Part shown: piece by piece, positions 20,776 through 31,539 of the stretch
How the letters are laid out: every line of letters begins with the position of its first letter
How positions within the stretch are numbered: the first letter of the stretch is position 1
Assembly (NCBI GenBank): GCA_030549175.1
Contig: JAUKUA010000001.1
Location: 6,758,001 to 6,822,000, forward strand
DNA from: Lasiosphaeris hirsuta
Taxonomy: Eukaryota > Ascomycota > Sordariomycetes > Sordariales > Lasiosphaeriaceae
Length of the DNA: 64,000 nt
Reading direction: 5' to 3'
The notes under the pieces: model-generated
Told to the model about the DNA's origin: nothing
What the model saw: only the letters and a program-made list of their open reading frames with translations
Databases searched by the model: none
Translations under genes and position numbers: made by a program

Positions 20776-23316
20776 TCATATATGCGTATGCAGTCCCTTC
20801 TTCAACGTCAATTGACTCAGGCTCAGAGTCCTCGCGGCCTTTTTGCGTTTCGGATCGTCCTCGCCCTCTTCTTCATCGTCCGGGCGCAGCTCCTCGCCGA
20901 ACGCCCCATAGTTATGAGGTGGCTGGAGGTCCTCCAATGGTGTCTGAAAATCCTCGGCGATATCCTCATCATCCACCGCCTTAGGCTTATGGGGGGTGCT
21001 TTTCACCACCTCGGACTCTTCCTCATCGTCTGTCTCAAAACCGGATAATGGCTTCGGTATTTGGGCCGATGGGGGGACAAAGAGCGTCTTTGGAGGCTGC
21101 AGTAGCGGCGAGTTTCCGCCTGCCGAAGAGGTAAGCCGTTCCTGCGACCGCGACTCCGAGGGGCCACGAATCATCGCAAACATGGTTGTGGACAGGGCAT
21201 TGAGGCGTTCCGACAGCTTTTTGACCTGGGCCTCGAGGGCCTGGCGTGCCGCACGCTCCTCTGCAAGTTGCGCAACCAGAGCGGCGTATGGATCGTCACT
21301 ACCACTGACATCACGGCCCATAGATGGCAGGCTCGTAGTACCGCGCACGGTAGAATTGGAAATCGGGCTGGGAAGTGGGTCAAGTGCGGCAGGTGCCGTC
21401 GCAGTGAGCGATTGGGGCTGCGTCGCAGAGGAAGAGGGTGGGTGCAGTGATCCGATGAAAGTTGGCGCCTCACCAAACGAGATCTGGGACTGTGAATCGC
21501 TCTCAGCCGAGTGGTGTGAGCTCGGAGGCCGAGGCGGTTCTTTCGGGTCTATCGATATTGGCTTGGAGAGGGAGGGTATCACAAGTGATGTGGTAGTTAC
21601 GCCCAGGGATGTGGCGTGGTCACCAAAGCCAGCGGCTGTCTCACTCAGGGGCACCTTAAACCCTGGCACAATATGACACAGCTGATCCACGACCCGCTCC
21701 AGCTTGTTAGTACGCGACTCCAAGGTCCCAATGCGAATGTCGATGCTTGCCGCTTGCGTAATCTTCATGCCAACCATGTCGTTCGTGATGTTGCCAAAGT
21801 TGAAGGGTTGCGGAGGCGTGTTGGGCCGTCTCTCGACTGCGGGGCTCGGCGGCACACTGGCATCAAGCATAACCGTGTCGTCCTCCGGCGCGTTCGATGA
21901 AAGTGGCGACATCAGCCCCGGGTTGTAGGATTCGCGCCAGAATCGGATCTCATCGCTTCGACGTCGACCGCTGGTTTGAGCTCCCACAAGATCTTGCAGT
22001 CCCGAAAGGCTCCGAGACCGCCGCCGCGCGCCATTCCCGCTGTCGCTCGTAATGGCACGACCAATCTCATTCGGGTCCTCAAACTCGCCGGGTGCTATCA
22101 ACCTGCTGCCACGACCATGCGTACTGGCTGGTCGTGGTGACAGCCCGGCTCCCCATTCCGGATTCCGCATCCGTGGCTGGAGCAAAAGCCGGCTCGTCGT
22201 TGTAGCTGCGCGCCGCCGACCTCCCGGCCCTATGGCGGTATTGCTTCCCCTTGCCTCGGCCTGTAGTGAATTACGTGCACTGTTGATGGCCAAGATATCA
22301 TCAGGGCCAATCGAGTGCGAGCGGAGCGGGCGGTCGTATTCTGTAAGCGGTAGAGACGTTGAACGCTTCGGCGATCTCTCCTTGGACCGGCCTAGCGCAG
22401 TGGGGTCCTGGATGTCGCCCATCATTAGTCTTGAGCTATTGAGAAAACATTGTGGGTTCGGCACAAGCACGACGCTTACACTTCGGTGCTGCGACGAGCC
22501 CATGAGCCCGGACTCGCGCCCCGATGTAGCACCACTATCCTGCGAGCTTGTGCTATTCTTCTTTTTGCGCCCAAATAGACGACCTAGTGCCGACCGCAGT
22601 GTCGACTTCTTCCGCGTCGGGCTATCCTTGCTTTGGTTCCTCTGCCCGCTGGGAGCGTCGCTGATGGTCGAGTAGCGAATTGTGCTGAGCGGGGGGTTGG
22701 TTGACCGGGCCACCGAAGGTGACGTCCTTGCTCTGAAAGGCGATGTCCTCGGCGGCGAGGCACGTTGTGGGGAGGCTCTTTGCGGGGGTCCTATTTGCGG
22801 CGGTGTTCGCGACGCCGACCGGCCAATTGATGCGCCCGAGCCGGAAGGGGGGGCCGGGGGTGGATTCGTCGGTGCTTCCGGCTGAATGTCCTGTGTCACG
22901 TCCGTGCGACCGCGATCCGGAGCGCCGGCTGCCGAAGTGCCGGTCGACGCCGGAACTTGCAGCAGGTCTTGCTCCTTTTCGTGCTCGCCCGAGTTCATAT
23001 CTGCGTTTTCGATGGGTAGTTCATGCTGCTGTTCTTGTTGCTCATACTTGGGCTCGAGCAATGTGACAGCGGCCTCGGGCTCCGAGTCGGGCTCGGTCGG
23101 CGGCACAGCGGTTGCGATTCCGGTGCCCGGATTCCGCATCGGGAACTCGTCGTCAATTGTTGTCATCGCTTTCGCCGATCCCGGGTTTCGAATCGGAAAC
23201 TCGTCGTCGTCGAGGACGCTTGGTATTGGAATCGGCGCCGAAATGGTGCCGCGGATCGATTTATGGCCCGGCTTGGCACGGCCGGCAACAGCGCCGGGTT
23301 TCCATAAGCTCGGCAT
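20776..23316 (-). CDS. Large Ser/Pro-rich uncharacterised fungal protein
   Basis: The frame is open for 846 codons, but 22479-22408 is very probably a 72-nt intron (GTAAGC...CCAG, phase 0), giving exons 23316-22480 and 22407-20776 and 822 residues. Most of the protein is low-complexity Ser, Pro, Arg and Thr and probably disordered. The N-terminus has two copies of DEFPI/MRNPG within the first 65 residues. A basic motif RKKSTLRSALGRLFGRKKK sits near 240-260, before the intron; after it, GRSKERSPKRSTSLP and YDRPLRSHSIGPDDI. A short conserved-looking helix lies near residue 510-540 (TLESRTNKLERVVDQLCHI), and a second coiled coil about residue 675-710 (LEAQVKKLSERLNALS). The tail is acidic, then basic. 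I believe it is conserved in Sordariomycetes, but I know no function; a scaffold or cortex-associated protein is speculation. Confidence 0.8.
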   Translation of the reverse strand: MPSLWKPGAVAGRAKPGHKSIRGTISAPIPIPSVLDDDEFPIRNPGSAKAMTTIDDEFPMRNPGTGIATAVPPTEPDSEPEAAVTLLEPKYEQQEQQHELPIENADMNSGEHEKEQDLLQVPASTGTSAAGAPDRGRTDVTQDIQPEAPTNPPPAPPSGSGASIGRSASRTPPQIGPPQRASPQRASPPRTSPFRARTSPSVARSTNPPLSTIRYSTISDAPSGQRNQSKDSPTRKKSTLRSALGRLFGRKKKNSTSSQDSGATSGRESGLMGSSQHRSVSVVLVPNPQCFLNSSRLMMGDIQDPTALGRSKERSPKRSTSLPLTEYDRPLRSHSIGPDDILAINSARNSLQAEARGSNTAIGPGGRRRAATTTSRLLLQPRMRNPEWGAGLSPRPASTHGRGSRLIAPGEFEDPNEIGRAITSDSGNGARRRSRSLSGLQDLVGAQTSGRRRSDEIRFWRESYNPGLMSPLSSNAPEDDTVMLDASVPPSPAVERRPNTPPQPFNFGNITNDMVGMKITQAASIDIRIGTLESRTNKLERVVDQLCHIVPGFKVPLSETAAGFGDHATSLGVTTTSLVIPSLSKPISIDPKEPPRPPSSHHSAESDSQSQISFGEAPTFIGSLHPPSSSATQPQSLTATAPAALDPLPSPISNSTVRGTTSLPSMGRDVSGSDDPYAALVAQLAEERAARQALEAQVKKLSERLNALSTTMFAMIRGPSESRSQERLTSSAGGNSPLLQPPKTLFVPPSAQIPKPLSGFETDDEEESEVVKSTPHKPKAVDDEDIAEDFQTPLEDLQPPHNYGAFGEELRPDDEEEGEDDPKRKKAARTLSLSQLTLKKGLHTHI

Positions 23317-26300
23317 GGTGTTCGGCTCAGCCTGACAAGTCCGCTATCTGCTATTGCGGCTCGGCTGACAAGTAGAGTTGGCCGAGATAAAAGACAGCGA
23401 TGGTTGATAAGACTGTCAAGCCCTCCAAGCCATCTGGCACAGCCGTCGAGTCAAAGGCAAAGGTTGACCGAGTCGTGGTGTGCCGTTGGCACGACTTGCT
23501 TGGATGATCCCAGGAGGATATAGCTCCCTCTTCAACGTCTTACCGTCCCAAGTTCCACATGGCCAGCAATGCGGCTCCTTGTTCTCTTGGGGTGTGGTTG
23601 GCAGTTTCGAAGCTGGTTGGGGCGGCTGGCCCAAGCCGGTTGGTGTCGTGTGCGTGTGCCGTTATTAGTCTATAAAGGGGGACTGGTCCGGATAGGCCAC
23701 GGAGTGTTTCTGAGGAGCGACTACTGTATGTCCGGTTGACCTGCTGCAGGAGGAACTGTGGGCGGTTGTAGCGAGAGGAAATCCGGGCTCGGAATATGGT
23801 GCGAATGGTGCAGTATAACCATGCAACGAGTGGATGGCTTGTTCAGCAAGACGGAGCAGACGGAGCAGGCTAGCCCACTGCGTCAGGTATCATATTCGAC
23901 GCTCACCACAGGTTGGTCAGGACAGAGCTGCACAGGAGCCGGACCAGCAGCAGCAACAGCAGTAAACAGTATACGCAAGCGGAGACGGCCCCAATCAGAC
24001 GAGCGAGTAGTGCCAATGGTAGATATTAATGTCCAACATGCTGCGCCGAAGAGGGAAGCCAGCAGCCAGCAACCAGCAAGCCAGCAAAGCCCGACATGTC
24101 CAAGCTGCGCTGCAAGAGCAAGGATAGGTCGGATGCGACGGTGATGGAGGGGACATGAGGGGTGCACATTTGGGCCCGCAGGCTGGAGAGTGGAGAAGGG
24201 GGCGTGAGCCTTGACTCCCCTGTTCCCCTTGCACTCGACCTTAGCCCGGGCTCTTTGGGGGGTGGGTTGGTGTTGCTGCCACTCCTGCTGCTGCTGTGTC
24301 CGTGTGTTTGATCTAAAGTCGCGGTGCTCTGGGACTCGGGCTCCCCAGGGGGGGTAGCCTCAATCCGGCAGCCGTGGAGGCGGGACGCGGAACTACTTGG
24401 ACACAGCGAGATGGGACGAGGCTCGCTAGGCCCGACTGCTTGCGCTTGCGTTGTACGATGGAACAACAGCGCCCTGCGGCCCTGAATCCCCGGACGCGTC
24501 GCGGTGAGCGTTGACCGGCGACTAGCAAGCGAGTGACACGCCCGATGCAGACTTGCGGGCGCGCCTGCTTCATGTCTCGAACGACGAGCATGACTAGTTT
24601 GAGCGCCATCTCATGGCGACAAACCGAGCCAAGGTAGCGGTGGGCATGGGCGTGGGCGTGGGCGTGGGTCGGTCCTCGGCGCGGGTGGTGCTGCCGACAG
24701 AATCATGACGAGACCTTGGATCCCCTGAACTATCTTCGCCGCCCGTTTCTGTTGGCTGGCTCCACCTGCGCGGGGTTGCTGGCGAAGTCGCCACTGCGTC
24801 ACAGAGCCAATGGCCAGTGGTCGAGCTGTATCTTGCGCGGCTCGTTTGGCGCATTATGGTGCAACCTAAACGCTCCCCTAGTGAAGCTCGTGCCGCTTTG
24901 TGATTTTATGCCCTTCGGCCGCGTTCATCTATTTGACGAAGGCAATTCCACATCGTAGGACTTGGGAACACTGGAAAGACCCAAACCATTCTCGTGGCGA
25001 TGCCATGGCTTCTCGAAGGCGCTACCTCGGCGCTCATCCTCTCCTTTTCCCGGGAGTATAGAATATTGTCCCCGATATGTCCCCGATGCTCAGAGGCAGC
25101 CTGCGTTATGCTGTGCGCGATGTTGTGTGTGTATACTCGTCACCTTCACCATAACAGCCGCCCTCCCAGATCAAGTATGGATGGGCAGCCAGGTATGTTT
25201 AACGGACCTGGCCCGAAATCGACCCTGTTCCGGAACAGGTAGTGTAAGCTTTTGTCAAATTGCCAGTGACGGCTGCATGGCGTTGCACCCCACATCCGGT
25301 GGTTTGCGGTGGGCCCCGGCTGGTGACTTGTCACCATCCACCAAGCTGAAAATGGTGACAGCGTGTGTCCGACACTCAGCCCCGGCCTAACAGGACGACG
25401 CATCCACATATACCGCCTCTTGTCAAGCTCGGAGTAATACTAGGCAGTCAGTATTATGTGATGCGGAGAGCAAGGCCGCTGCTCTGCCATGCATTGGTTG
25501 GTCGCGAATCGTGTCAGCTCCCTGGCAACTTGGAACTGCCCAGTATCCCAGACACTCGCGTGGCTTCGTTCCCACACCGCAGACGGAACATTGGTACCTA
25601 GTCGGGCCAAGCCTGGTTCAGGGGGCAGGCGTCGTGCTGACGGAAGCAGAAACCCAGGGAGGCTTGCGGGGGGTCAAAATAGTTAAAATAGCGCCTGCAG
25701 GGGCCCATGGCTGGCGGAAGGTGGGCTGGCTGTCAAAAGCAAAGCAAAGAGCAGCAGAGCCATGATGGAATTCGATAAAAATTACGGATATTTGAATGGC
25801 GTTCCGAATTCGTGGCCATTCGCAAGGTGATCCCCAATTCGTCAACACTAATTCGCCAACCCATTATTTGCCCGCCGGGTCACGGGTGACGTAGTCGCGA
25901 CCCATGCGCTGAATCAGGTGAGGAAGGCACGATTGGCCTTGCAAGAGAGCCAGACCCAAGGTCGACGACGAAAAGGTTCGCTCCGCCTTTCGTCATCTTC
26001 GTCCCGCTGAGAAAAGACGGGAAGGGCCATCCTTCGATCCACGATCCATCAGGCGAAACCAATGTGGCACAATTCGAAAGTCGAGAAAAGCATCAAAGCT
26101 TTTTTGCAAGACACGCCCCCTTTTCCCTTTCCCTCTCTCTGCCACCCTCCGATCTGCCCGTTGACGAGTTTGACCTACCCCATCAGCCGTCATCCGCATT
26201 ATCGTCGGGGATTCTGTTTTTAAGATCTCCCTGGCATCCCTAGCATCCCTCGCATCTCTTTTGGGCGTTCTGGGAAGCCGGGCCCGGCCATCCGTGCAAG

Positions 26301-27779
26301 CCGTGTCATGGGAGAAGGTGTTATATCGCCAAACCACATACGTCGTATTGCTCAGCCCGCGAAACATGCTCCGGGGGGCCAGCGTCCAGTGCATCGAGAT
26401 GACCGTTTGCAGTGTTGCTGTTTTACTGGCTACTGGCCTCGCTGGCCCTCCTTGAGACGCGACCGACATAACCACATTGCACATGCACGCCGAGCAAGGC
26501 AGCTTCATTCATTTCCAACCAGGATAGCACAGAGATTGGAAAGAACTGCTTCAGGGAGGCCGTTCGGCTTCAGTCAAGGTGGTGCCTGGTTCGAACTGCT
26601 GCATATGCATACTGCACCATCGCATCGCAGTGCAGCGCCGTGCAGCAGCGTAGCGTCGCGCAACAACGGATTGCGAGCGACACATAGCCAATGGGGCACG
26701 GAGCTTGCGATGTTGTTTCGAGCCGCGGCTGTCGACACGAACCAGGAGCTCACACTCGCATGCTGGCGTTGTTGTGTTTTGGAAAACCGCTCATCAATGA
26801 TTCGAGTGGCCTCGCGCACAGGCTCAAATGCCCAAGAAAAAAACAAATGAGTGACGGACAGATACGAGGTCGATGATACTGTCGACAGCCATGCCGAATG
26901 CTACGCAGTATTTGTACACCCGCTCTTCCCCGTGCGGCTTCCCCCTGTCGCCCACGAGCTGGAAACGGTCCCATTGTCACTGCCACCCAACGGGGGAAGA
27001 GCAATCCTGCTACTACTCAGATGATCAGACAGGCAGGTCCCTCGACTCTCGCTTGAGATCCGATTTCGTTGCGCACGCAGTAACCGAAGGACCAAATCAG
27101 ACCAGCATTGCGGAGTTTGCTGCCGGCATTCATGCCATAGTATTTGGTGAAATCTTTCGATGCCGTTGGAGGTTAAAGACTGCAAATCTTCGACTTCCAC
27201 TCGGAAAAGGGGGAAGAAAAGGCCACCCCGCCTTCCCTTGTGGGGGCTCCCTTGGGAGTTGTGGGAGCCTCTGGGGTGGCACTGTCCCCGCACTCGACAA
27301 TCTGAAACATTCAAGGGCAGGGGTCATCCAATCCACACACTCTTGCTTGTCCTATCTTTCGTCAACACTAGTACTTTCTCCCTGTCCACAACACCACACT
27401 CAATACCTGTAACACTCCAACGCCCTAGAATTTCCCTTCCGCCTTCCATACTTGGAGTCGGCCGAGTGGCGGTCTCGTTAAAAACCTACGACCGGAGGGC
27501 GACGACTGACAAGGGCCTGGGCAGTTCCATGGTTCACAAACCACCATGTTGCGCAACCAGACAGCATGGATGAGGATCAGAGCCCAAGGGCCTTGAATTC
27601 TCCGACAGGCTGGCCCGAACCAAGATGTTCTCGCTGAACCAAAAGAAAGTTGCTCGTGGTTATGGTCTGTTCAACATTCCGTGTGGCTTCTTCGAGCCTC
27701 GTTCCGAGGCTTCGGTCCGGCATGAATGGTTAATATTACTCTTCCACCCTATTCCATTCTACCCGTCTTCTGTCTCTAT
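23317..27779. other. 4.5-kb gene-poor region
   Basis: The largest stretch without a recognisable gene. It has a short GTGGGC array (24640-24670), a 9-bp imperfect triple repeat of GCATCCC type near 26230-26256 and several AATTCG repeats near 25790-25860. Open frames are short and overlap on both strands without family resemblance. The right end is the 3' flank of the helicase gene. Confidence 0.45.
24640..24670. repeat. Hexamer array, GTGGGC units
   Basis: About five tandem GTGGGC units with one T/A variant. Confidence 0.8.
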
Positions 27780-30627
27780 TCATACTTCCTGGGCCAAGGA
27801 GGACACATCTGGGTATCTCAGATCGGCGTTGTCCTCGAGGAATTCCATCCACTTCTTCAGGAACTTGCTGCCTCTGTGGCCAGAGCGGGAAAGGGTCGAG
27901 TCAGTCAGTCAGACGTGAGAGGTCTCAATACTTCTTCAAGGCAGGGAAGCCCCTACGAAAAAGAAACAACCAACTTACCTCTTTACTGTCTCTGAATCGC
28001 CGATGACGGTCAAAGAGCGTTTCGGTCGCGTCATTGCCACTGTGCCCTTGCATTAACAACAAATTCCCTCTCTGTCTTCTGCAACCACGCCTCTTGCGCA
28101 CGGATTATGTCTGCGCAACAACGACCCCGACGACTGCGAGACGGATAGACCAACAAGGGGTCCAAGTCTCGAAGTCTGAGGGTTCTCCCGAACCCGACAA
28201 TTGAGCAACATCATGTATAATACGATCAGGTATGTATACAACGGCTGGGGTTAGGGGAGGAGGGTGTAGCCGGTAGCGTAGTCGCAAAACTCACCATTGA
28301 GACGCCTTTTCTCGCCCAAGAAGCCGACTTCCCCGCCGGGGTTGCTCCGAACGAGGCTGACGATCACGGCCTCTTTTTCCCGGCCTTGGAAGCCGTCGAC
28401 ACTGCCTAGCTCAATGCCGGGGAAGGCCTCCTTGAGCGGGGCGAGGATCGCGAGCTGCTTTCGGTTATCATGGTTGCCCGTCATTTCATCCCATCTCATG
28501 CCAGGAGGATGAGGTCCCCGCCCGCATGAACACCCCATTAAGTCAATGCCATATGCCTAGTACGCTCCCTCCCACTCGTGCTTGCGAGCTTCAGGCTGCA
28601 GGCTCGGCTATCATACCCAGCCATGGAGCGACATGGGAACTAGCCGGACGACAACCACAAGACAAAAGGAATGAGTGGCTCACCTGCGCATTGTATGGTG
28701 TCACGACTGCAATATCTTCGGGCCGCACCCCGGCATCGACGAGCCGCCGCACGTGCTGACGCACCAGCGCCGCCTCCATCTCGTTACTCTTACTCTCGCC
28801 AAGGAGCCGGCTGCGGATTCGCTTCTTGCCGTCGTCCTCATCATCGTCCTCGTTGCGCTCGGGAAAGTCGCCGCCCTGGGTGTCGATGAAGACAAGCGGC
28901 TCCGTCGTCTCGTCGGTCTCCTCGACATCGTAGGGAAGGTCCTTGAGCAGCCGGTGGCGGACGGCCTCGGCGCCTACTAACTTGGACTCGTAAAGCTCGT
29001 CGGACGGGAACCGCATGATCTTGTCGTGCATTCGGTATTGGGTCGTAAGCATCCTCTTGATGGAAGGGCCGTGGAGGGCGAGGAGGCGGTCAAAGAGGGT
29101 GGTTTCGAGTGTTATCGAAGAGCCCTTGGCGGTGGTAGTAGTAGAAGCCTCCGTGGTAGTAGCTTCCTTAGTTTCTTCAACCTTCGTATCCTTAGCCTTC
29201 TTAGGAGGCGGTTTACCCTTGGAGTTAAGTGACTTGATCGTCGGTGGCAGCTGCAAGTGGTCACCGGCGCAAACAGCCTTACGCGCCGCCAGCAGCGGAA
29301 CCCAGCACTGGGCCTCCAACGCCTGGCTAGCCTCATCAATGATGACTACGTCAAAGTCCTCGTTGCGCAGCTGAAACCCGCCGGAACCGTGCAGTGTGGC
29401 CAGAACGACCTTGCTGCGTGCAATCAGTCCGGCGACACACCGCCGCTCGCGCTCGCGGTACTCCTTGCGCAGCTCCTTGAGGTCGGCGTAGATGGCCTTG
29501 CGCTCGCGCCCCGTCCGCGTCTTGCGGATGGACGCTTGCTTAGCGTCCATCTCGGCGCGAACATCTTTGGCGATGGTTCCCGCCTCCGACGTCTGCGTCA
29601 GTACGTCGAGCGAGTGGTTGAGCACCGAGGGTAGGAGGCGGGCCGGGTGACCTAGTCGCAGGATAGGCACCTTGTGTGGGGCAAGGCGCTCGACGATGTT
29701 GTCCACGGAGATGTTGGAGGGGCCGCACACGAGGACGCGCAAGTCACGTTTGAGCATCTGGAGGATTAGTTCGATCAGGGTGTGGGTTTTTCCCGTCTGG
29801 TCAAGGTAAGCTGGCTGGGTGCGCAGGGAATTGAAAAGGGGCTACGTGCGCCAGGGGGGCCGTGGATGAGGGCTATCTCTTTGGAGGCCAGGGCGAAGCG
29901 GATGGCGTCCTTCTGGGAGTCGTTGAGCGAGGGATCAACCCACTCGATGTTCCCGAACTCGGGGTCTACGCTCATATCCGGCGGGACGGGCGAGGGGGTG
30001 GTCTGGCCGAAGAGGACGCGGATGAAGTAAGAGTGCTCCGAGTCCGACATCTTCTGCAGCTTCTCCATAGTCCCGTTCATCCTAGACTGCCGCGTCAGAA
30101 CGCCCCCGGGCAAACATAAACAGTAGCAAGCCTCACCTCCGATACGTGACATCATCCGCCAACTTGACGATCCATACGCGTCCACTCAAGGCCGCAACAT
30201 CCTCCCTCTCCTCATCCAGCGCGACCCCAATCACGCCCCTCGCAACCCTCGTCACGATCCCCTTAGCCCCGTTCTTCTCCAGCTCCCTGGCCTCCCTCTT
30301 CTTGGCGCTCCCCGCGGGCTGCTCGGCCACAATGACGATGTCGCCCGTGCGGATGCCATGCTCGGGGAGCTCGGCGCCGCCGCCCGCGCCGCCCGCGTCG
30401 GCCGTGGCGGCATCGGGCCCCAGCTCCAGCACCGTCTTGCCCCCCAATCCCGTGCGCTGCGCGCTGACGACCAGGTTGGTCACGGCGATGCCGGCGCGCT
30501 GCAGGCCGGCGGGGCTGTGGCCGCTCACGAGGGTGCTCGTCTCGGTGATCTCGGCGTCGAGCTCGGCGAGCAGCAGCTCGCGCTGCGCGGCCGCGAAGGC
30601 GGAGATGTCGACTGCCGAGGGTGGCAT
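27780..30627 (-). CDS. HCS1: Superfamily 1 helicase, Hcs1/IGHMBP2 type
   Basis: Six exons on the minus strand: 30627-30137, 30081-29850, 29796-28684, 28454-28295, 28040-27980, 27873-27780; all phases agree and the product has 716 residues. This is a 5'-3' SF1B helicase of the Upf1-like group; yeast Hcs1 associates with DNA polymerase alpha and human IGHMBP2 with ribosomes and tRNA. Motifs in order: N-terminal barrel domain; GPPGTGKT (238-245); [13 protein letters not shown] (DEAS from 395); GDHLQLPP near 419; TQYRMH near 494; VTPYNAQ at the end of exon 3; [17 protein letters not shown] in exon 4; [11 protein letters not shown] across exons 4-5 (motif VI); then [13 protein letters not shown] and the end [13 protein letters not shown] Lys/Thr-rich insert of about 35 residues follows motif III. 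There is no R3H or AN1 finger, as in fungal relatives. Intron 2 appears to be GC-AG; introns 4 and 5 are unusually long (229 and 254 nt). An acceptor 3 nt earlier at exon 4 would add one Gln. Confidence 0.93.
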
Positions 30628-31076
30628 CGTTGCCTCTGGTTTTTTTTGTCTGCCAAAGCCAGTTTGGTTTGGCTGCCGCGTTGAGGTGGGCAGATGGAGG
30701 TGGGCAGATGGGGCGGGGCGGGGGCGGGGCGGGGGAGATGTGAGGTCTAAATGCTGTTTAGTGGAGGATGAAGAAGGTTAGGTCGCGTAACCTGGGGATA
30801 ACACTGAGCAGGAATGAGACAGGATATCTACGGAAAATGCAAAACCACACACACATTCTGATGATACACAGCTAAAACATCTCCTGCAACTCAATCATTA
30901 GCTCATCGGCTAACTTGCATCGCTTTTTAATGATATCACATGAAAAAAGTAGACATGTATCTTAACCGCCATGCAACTCATATTCTACGGATATAACTGA
31001 TATGATCAGATATATCACAGCGCCATCCATATCACAACTTCGACGTAGCAATATAAAAGAAGTGAGGAAGGCCCCA

Positions 31077-31100
31077 CCCCCCCCCCCCCCCCCAAAAAAA
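31077..31100. repeat. Poly-C (17) followed by poly-A (7)
   Basis: Uninterrupted C17 joined directly to A7. Confidence 0.9.
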
Positions 31101-31101
31101 G

Positions 31102-31173
31102 GTGCGATTTTTATATTGAACGCCCAAAGATAGCCTGTCTATTTTCTTCGACGATGTTTATGAAAAATCGCAC
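31102..31173. repeat. 11-bp inverted repeat
   Basis: GTGCGATTTTT (31102-31112) and AAAAATCGCAC (31163-31173) are perfect inverted copies 50 bases apart. They begin one base after the poly-C/poly-A tract and could fold as a hairpin or be the remains of terminal repeats. Confidence 0.75.
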
Positions 31174-31188
31174 GCTAATTTTTCAAGC

Positions 31189-31290
31189 GTCCCAGCCGAG
31201 AATCGAACTATCAGCTTGCCCAGGTGGCGGGCAGCCCAGTATCGACAATCACATGCCGGGGTCTACACCCTTACCACTGCGCATCCCTTA
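31189..31290 (-). other. Degenerate tRNA-like sequence (uncertain)
   Basis: Read on the minus strand there is an A-box-like TGCGCAGTGG, a possible anticodon stem CCCGG/CTGGG, a hairpin GCCC-GCCACCT-GGGC resembling a long variable arm, and a B-box-like AGTTCGATTC. The T stem is poor and no acceptor stem can be closed, so this is either a relic of a class II tRNA or chance. Confidence 0.25.
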
Positions 31291-31539
31291 GGCGATTTTT
31301 CTTCCCCTAGTGGTGGTTGTTGGAAAGGCGTCTGGGAAGGTGGTATATACGCTTCAGGCAAGACTCCTCCCCTCCCATGAGCTCAGGCAAGCCGCAAGGA
31401 CGGACGGACACGGACGGTCATATGTGCACATCCCGAATAGACCATCGCCTCATCACCTAACAGCACCGGCCCCAATGACATGGACTGCGTATCCCGGACA
31501 TAAACAGACGACCGTGTTCCCGTTCACCTAACCAAACAC

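Larger units (their letters stand above)
30628..31539. other. AT-rich intergenic region with poly-C and tRNA-like sequence
   Basis: Relatively AT-rich, with a poly-C/poly-A tract, an 11-bp inverted repeat and a degenerate tRNA-like sequence, listed separately. No coding frame is supported. Confidence 0.5.

Noticed and set aside
26580..26610. GGTTCGAACTGC resembling a B box
   Set aside because: No matching A box or stems at tRNA spacing.
29844..29845. Canonical GT donor for helicase intron 2
   Set aside because: It would leave an extra GCAC before the splice and no nearby acceptor restores the frame or the GPPGTGKT motif.
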